Below are positions 16,144 to 20,239 of a DNA stretch of 20,239 bases, one piece after another. Every line of letters begins with the position of its first letter. Position 1 is the first letter of the stretch. A program made the translations under genes and the position numbers. The notes under the pieces are model-generated. The model worked only from the letters and a program-made list of their open reading frames with translations. It had not been told where the DNA came from and did not search any database. The stretch spans positions 1 to 20,239 of the forward strand of contig CALSCO010000556.1 in NCBI GenBank assembly GCA_943704415.1, in the 5' to 3' direction. The stretch is from Parvularia atlantis. Its lineage: Eukaryota; Opisthokonta; Rotosphaerida.

Positions 16144-16840
16144 ATGGTGCGCGAGCCGCCGCGTCTCCTCGTGGCTGACGGCGCGGCGCAGATCCACTTT
16201 ATGCTGCTGTTCAGCCGCCACGGCAAGGTGCGGCTGCAGAAGTGGTTCACGACGTACGCGGCCAAGGAGGTGCGCCCGCCGTGCTTGCCGTGGGCTCCGT
16301 TCGGCACCCCCTCAGCCTCCTCGGCCGAGCAGGAGGCCAAGATCACGCGCGAGATCGTCACGACGGTGCTGCAGCGCAAGCCCAAGATGTGCAACATCCT
16401 CGAGTGGCAGGACATGAAGATCATCTACAAGCGGTCCGCTCTCTCCTGCTGTCCGCCCTGCATTCGCCTCATTCTCGGCACGCAGCTACGCCAGCCTCTT
16501 CTTCGCCGTCGCCATCGACGCCACCGACAACGAGCTGCTCACGCTCGAGATCGTCCACCGCTACGTCGAGACGCTCGACAAGTACTTTGGCAACGTCTGC
16601 GAGCTCGACATCGTCTTCAACTTCGACAAGGCGCGCCCAAAGACCGGCCGAGCACAGTGCCCTGACCGCGTATCCTCGGCGGCCGCGCAGGCCTACTTCC
16701 TCCTGGACGAGCTGCTGATCGCGGGCGAGATGCAAGAGTCGAGCCGCAAGGTGATCGTGCACACGCAGAAGAAGATCGAGCAGAGCGAGAGCGAGGACAG
16801 CGGCTTCGTCGACACGCTCAAGTCGGTCCAGCTCATGTGA
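16144..16840 (+). CDS. AP1S: AP-1 clathrin adaptor, sigma subunit
   Basis: Five coding exons, 16144-16146, 16192-16269, 16333-16433, 16486-16630 and 16691-16840, give 158 residues, exactly the usual AP-1 sigma length. The protein reads [20 protein letters not shown], then [52 protein letters not shown] and [30 protein letters not shown] and LEW rather than FEF place it in AP-1, not AP-2. It is a longin-fold small chain of the trans-Golgi/endosome adaptor that helps bind dileucine sorting signals. The start ATG is a coding exon by itself: the GTGCGCG donor follows at once and IHFMLL resumes after a GCGCAG acceptor. Introns are 45, 63, 52 and 60 nt; the last begins GCGCGC, with no usable GT nearby. 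Confidence 0.97.
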
Positions 16841-17112
16841 GGGCGGGGGGGGTGGCTGTGCGGTGAAGGGAAGAGAGGAACGTGGTCACGGGCGAGCGCG
16901 CCGGTGTTTGACGCGTTTTAAGGAATGAGCGGTGAAGCGGCGTGACACGCAGCGCACTCTGGCCGCGCGGCCCCACCCGGTGACGTCGCGACCTCGATGG
17001 CCCAGCAGCTGTTCGGCCGGGCGCCGTCGTGCCTTGCTGTTCTTCCCCAGCCTCTGTCAGTCGTCAGTGTCCTGTACTGTATCTGTTCGTCTCCGCGTAC
17101 AATGAACACGGC
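16841..17112. other. Convergent intergenic region, AP-1 sigma / BAH-PHD
   Basis: 272 bp between two stop codons. No gene is supported. It contains a G run after the AP-1 sigma stop (about 16841-16852) and TGACGTCG at about 16981-16988, near a CRE palindrome. It should hold both 3' UTRs; no canonical AATAAA is seen. Confidence 0.5.
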
Positions 17113-18343
17113 TCACTTCTTGCTCGGCCGGGTCTGCGCATATGTATATATAATGGTCAGTCCGACTGCGCGCACGCACGCGCACGCGCACGCTCAGCGC
17201 GCACACCCCGGCGCGGCACTTGGCGCAGTTCCACGTGGGCGCCTCGCGCTCCTTGGGCGTGATCTTGACGCACTCGTCTGGCCGGTTGCGGCGCGGGTGA
17301 GCGTCCCGCAGCGCGAGCGCGGGGCTGTACGCACCGTGGTACCACTCGTCGCAGGCGTCGCACTGGATCATGAGATTGTCGGGGTTCTGCGGCTGGCGGC
17401 AGATGCAGAACACCTTCAGTTTGGTCTGCGCGGCGGTGTGTGAGCGGGGCCGCGTGCGCGCGGCGGCTGTGGTGCGCGCACCTTGATCTTCTTGTGCTTG
17501 GCGTCGTACGTCTGCCTGCAGAAGAACGTGTCGTCGGGCACCTCGCCCTGCGCGCGTGTGCGTGCGTGAGCATCGATCGATCGCACTGCACGCGGGCGGA
17601 GACACGCACGTCGAGCGCGCTGTACTCGTCAAACGTGAGCACCTTGGCTGGCCCGACGACGGTCGCGACGTGGCACTCGTCGGTGTGGTCCGACGCCAGC
17701 AGCTCGTTGACGCTCTGGTACTTGAGGCGCCCGGGCCCTGTCTCCTGTGTGTCGATGATGTTCGCGCGGTTGGTCAGTGGCACGGGATGGTGGCGATGAG
17801 AAGACGTGGAACAGCCGTGAAGCAGACGTGAAGCAGACGTGAAGCACGCGTGAAGGTCAGACGCGAACATCCACCACAGGCACGACGAGCGCATCCACCA
17901 CAGGCACGACGAGCGCATCCACATACATGTCCAGGACGAGCATGCACGACAACCACGATATCAGCGCGACATCCACGGCGACAGCGACGGCACACCTCTG
18001 GCCTGTAGTACCACTGCAGCGTCAGCGCCACGTTCTTGTTGTCCTTGGGCTCGGCCTCGATCTTGAGGATCTTGCCGATGTACGGCGTCGGCCCGTCGTT
18101 GCTCGGCTGCGGGCTCGCACCTCAGCCGTTTTGGCGCCGTCCGTCAACGAGGAACGACGCACGGCGATGAGCACGGCGTCGCCGACCGCGTACTTGACCT
18201 TGTTGAGCACGAACGCGTTGAAGCGCTTCTTCTTGACGGGCGCGCCGCTGCCGTCTGCGGCGCCCGTGGCGGACGGGGAGGGACGAACGTGAGGCGCGCA
18301 GAGAGAGAGAGAGAGAGAGAGGCGGGTGGCGCGCACCGCCCAT
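17113..18343 (-). CDS. BAH-PHD histone reader (EBS/SHL-like)
   Basis: Eight coding exons, 18343-18337, 18254-18163, 18106-17996, 17744-17610, 17547-17482, 17425-17335, 17277-17207 and 17133-17113, give 197 residues. The BAH domain (about 20-130) has KYAVGDAVLIAPS, TPYIGKILKIEAE, LTLQWYYRPE and DTFFCRQTYDAK. The PHD finger (about 142-190) has a full Cys4-His-Cys3 set: C144, C146, C159, C162, H167, C170, C185 and C188, in CICRQPQNP, CDACDEWYH and WNCAKC. This is the layout of plant EBS and SHL (BAH reads H3K27me3, PHD reads H3K4me2/3), with relatives elsewhere in eukaryotes; the ligand here is inferred. The first coding exon is 7 nt and the last is 7 codons (TRPSKK and stop). Intron 1 holds a CT dinucleotide tract; intron 3 is 251 nt because of minisatellites. 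Confidence 0.92.
17816..17930. repeat. Two adjacent minisatellites inside BAH-PHD intron 3
   Basis: First, an 11-bp unit close to CGTGAAGCAGA, three to four copies from 17816 to about 17859. Second, a 24-bp unit starting CATCCACCACAGGCACGACG at 17868-17891 and 17892-17915, with a diverged third copy after 17916. They expand an intron whose neighbours are about 60 nt. Confidence 0.85.
18300..18321. repeat. GA/CT dinucleotide microsatellite in BAH-PHD intron 1
   Basis: About ten GA units on the plus strand, so CT on the transcribed gene. They lie just after the 7-nt first exon and its GTGCGCG donor and lengthen the intron to 82 nt. Confidence 0.85.
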
Positions 18344-19408
18344 GACGGCTGTTGCTCGCGCGCTCGCAGGCGAAAGTGATGGCCGCGGAGTGGAGGGTGC
18401 GCTGAGCGGGGCGTTAGAGCACGTCGGGTCTGGGTGCCTTTGGAGGGTCTCGTCCGTGACGAAGAGAACGCAACGCGACGGCGCGCGCCGCGGCAATCGT
18501 CGGGCCCTGTCGATCAGATCGCAGGGCTGTATACGCGTGTATTTGTGCATCGGTCGTTGTCATGACAGCGTGATCGGCCAATGGCGCGGTAGATCATCGC
18601 GATCAACCGCCGCGATCGTCGATCGCGCGCCTAATGCGGACGCCGGATCGCGTGGTTTTCCGCACGGCGACGACGGCGGCCGGGCTGCGCAGCGGGACCT
18701 TTCCTTCTCGCCCGCTGCCCCGCTCGAGCGCGGCCTCGGTGGTGCTGAGCTGCTGCTGCTGCTCGTGCTGCTCAGGCTGCTGCTCATTGTTCGCGCTCGT
18801 GCGGCTCGGTGGGCGCGTGCGCGCGCTCCTCGCTGCCCTGGCTGTCAACGCCGTCGTCCGTCCTGCTGCTCTTGCCCCTGCCGCCCTCTGCCCTGCCCTG
18901 CGCCCCTTCTGCTCTCTGCACCTCTTCCGCCTTCGTTCTGCGCTCTCATTTCGCTCTCACTGGCAGCCGCACTCGCTCGCTGTCTCACCCGTGCTCGGTC
19001 CGAACCGTCCCTGTGGTCGATCCGCGCCCTCGTCCAGCCCTCGTCCAGCCCTCGATCCGCGCCCTCGTCCAGCCCTCGATCCGCGCCCTCGTCCAGCCCT
19101 CGTCCAGCCCTCGTCCAGCCCTCGTCCAGCCTTCCGAACCACAGCCGCTTCGGTGACGGCAGGCGCCACGTGGCACCTGTTTTTTTTTTTTTCTTTTTGC
19201 GCGCCCTTTTCGGCGTCTCCCACTCCGTTTCCTCGCGCAGCGCGTGCGCGGCCTGCGCACGCCGCCTCCTGCCACCGCACGCCGCACGCACCTGCCCCGT
19301 GTGACCCGCGTGCTCAACCCGGCCGCGCCCGCGCACCCGCAGCGCCGCACTTTCGCCGTCGCCCTCCGCCCCTCCCTCGACCCGCCGTCGACCCCAGCAG
19401 CAGCACAG
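18344..19408. promoter_or_regulatory. Divergent promoter region, BAH-PHD / glutamine synthetase
   Basis: 1065 bp, the longest gap in the window. A CCAAT pentamer is at 18578-18582. A short perfect inverted repeat CGCGATC-GTC-GATCGCG lies at 18611-18627. CTG-rich sequence occupies about 18752-18784. A minisatellite lies at 19018-19132, and a T tract (about 19180-19198) follows in an otherwise C-rich strand. Plus-strand open frames here are low-complexity and show no family motif, so I annotate no gene. Some of the right half is probably the glutamine synthetase 5' leader. Confidence 0.5.
19018..19132. repeat. Minisatellite of 11-bp CCCTCGTCCAG units upstream of glutamine synthetase
   Basis: About eight to nine units of CCCTCGTCCAG or close variants, some separated by GATCCGCG, giving a higher-order pattern. 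It lies 277-391 bp before the glutamine synthetase start. Confidence 0.85.
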
Positions 19409-20239
19409 ATGGCCGCGCCCGGCAACAACCCCGCCGTGATGGACTACTTCCGCTCGCTCGACCAGCGCGGCAAGGTGCGCCGTGTGCGCGACGTGCGCGT
19501 TGCTGAACGTGGACGTGCGGAAGATCCTCGCCACGTACGTGTGGATCGACGGCACCAAGCAGAACATGCGCCAGAAGGTGCGCCGTCTGTCCGTCCGTCG
19601 CGCTCGTGCTGCGCACGTGCGGCTCACCCCGGTGCGTCGCGCAGACGATGACACTCGACGAGAAGCCCAAGTCGGTCGACGAGCTCAAGGTCTGGAACTT
19701 TGACGGGTCGTCGACGGGCCAGGCCCCCGGCAACAACTCGGACGTGCTCATGCGGCCCGTGGCCATCTTCCACGACCCGTTCCGCGGCGGCGACAACATC
19801 CTCGTGCTGACCGAGGTGCTGCTGCTCGCTCCCTCGCTCTCGATCGCTGCTCACGCGTCGCGCGCACACACGCAAGACGCTCAACAACGACGGCACGCCG
19901 CACGCGACCAACTCGCGCTTCCCCGCCAACAAGGTCTTCGAGAAGACCAAGGAGCACGAGCCATGGTTCGGCATCGAGCAGGAGTACTCGCTCCTCGACG
20001 TCGACGGCCACCCGCTCGGCTGGCCAAAGGCCGGCTTCCCCGGCCCCCAGGGCCCGTACTACTGCGGCGTGGGCGCGACCAAGGTCTTCGGGCGCGACAT
20101 CGTCGAGGCGCACTACAAGGCCTGCCTCAACGCCGGCGTCAAGATCTGTGGCACCAATGCCGAGGTGCGCGCGAGCGCTCGCGCTGGTGTGACGGCCATC
20201 GTCGCTCACGGCTTGCGTGCGCCACCCCCCACCCACCCC
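19409..20239 (+). CDS. GLUL: Glutamine synthetase, eukaryotic type (GSII), 5' part
   Basis: Four exons, 19409-19474, 19524-19577, 19645-19815 and 19877-20164, give the first 193 residues of about 360; an intron opening at 20165 runs off the window. It makes glutamine from glutamate, ammonia and ATP. The N-terminal beta-grasp part includes ATYVWIDGT, then [18 protein letters not shown] (from residue 57), [19 protein letters not shown] and [12 protein letters not shown]; the catalytic part begins with [13 protein letters not shown] (metal-binding Glu131 and Glu133) and YYCGVGA. This spacing and the GQAPGNNSD form are those of eukaryotic decameric GSII. No organelle-targeting peptide precedes [14 protein letters not shown], so it is probably cytosolic. 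Introns are 49, 67 and 61 nt with GTGC donors; the second and third acceptors follow CTCAC branch sites. Confidence 0.96.

Noticed and set aside
16918-17443. Small open frames in the AP-1 sigma / BAH-PHD gap
   Set aside because: No motif and poor codon bias; they run into BAH-PHD exons on the opposite strand.
18634-19506. Plus-strand open frame of 290 codons before glutamine synthetase
   Set aside because: CTG-repeat and minisatellite translation; it overlaps the real glutamine synthetase exon in another frame and shows no family features.
1-20239. Mobile elements, CRISPR, tRNA, rRNA or toxin genes
   Set aside because: No transposase, reverse transcriptase, capsid or integrase motifs, no long terminal repeats, no regular spacer arrays and no tRNA-like folds were recognised by eye. 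All repeats seen are local tandem or inverted families.

Overview
This is nuclear DNA from a strongly GC-rich, gene-dense eukaryotic microbe. The genes are compact and carry many short introns, mostly 45-65 nt. The donor is almost always GTGYG, a CTSAY branch site lies 10-30 nt before the acceptor, and the acceptor is usually GCAG; a few donors read GCGCG instead of GT. The gene set is a severin-type gelsolin, WDR91, AP-1 sigma, a BAH-PHD reader, a two-bromodomain protein, TMEM208, an Rpp21/Snm1-like protein, a hybrid histidine kinase, ECM29 and eukaryotic glutamine synthetase. It would suit a free-living amorphean-type protist (apusomonad, amoebozoan or unicellular holozoan), but I cannot assign a species. 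No virus-like element, LTR, CRISPR array, tRNA or rRNA was seen. GC content was judged by eye.

Left part, 1-3300: a mosaic of gene pieces. It holds an internal stretch of ECM29 (minus), the last exon of a response-regulator receiver (plus), a terminal exon of an unidentified gene (minus), and a hybrid histidine kinase (minus) that lacks its sensor region, changes frame once and shows no intact ATP-lid glycine motifs. None is complete. The region is either a genuine graveyard of rearranged fragments or a misassembled contig end.

Middle and right, 3334-20239: one intronless secreted kelch-propeller gene (minus), a repeat-rich spacer, then eight intact-looking genes on strictly alternating strands: TMEM208 (-), Rpp21/Snm1-like (+), severin (-), two-bromodomain protein (+), WDR91 (-), AP-1 sigma (+), BAH-PHD (-), glutamine synthetase (+, cut by the window edge). 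Neighbours therefore share divergent promoters (99, 661, 437 and 1065 bp) or convergent 3' ends (104, 41 and 272 bp). For these eight genes I placed every coding exon by hand. Phases close throughout, giving 179, 211, 361, 991, 704, 158 and 197 residues for the seven complete proteins and 193 residues for the partial glutamine synthetase.

Functional themes: chromatin reading (bromodomain protein, BAH-PHD), endomembrane traffic (WDR91 and AP-1 sigma share a promoter region; TMEM208 acts at the ER), actin severing (severin), RNA processing (Rpp21/Snm1-like), proteasome adaptation (ECM29 fragment) and nitrogen assimilation (glutamine synthetase). No operon or single pathway links them. The most notable features are the rigid intron grammar with GCGCG donors, the start codon isolated as a 3-nt coding exon in AP-1 sigma, the matching intron position in both bromodomains, and the fragment mosaic on the left.
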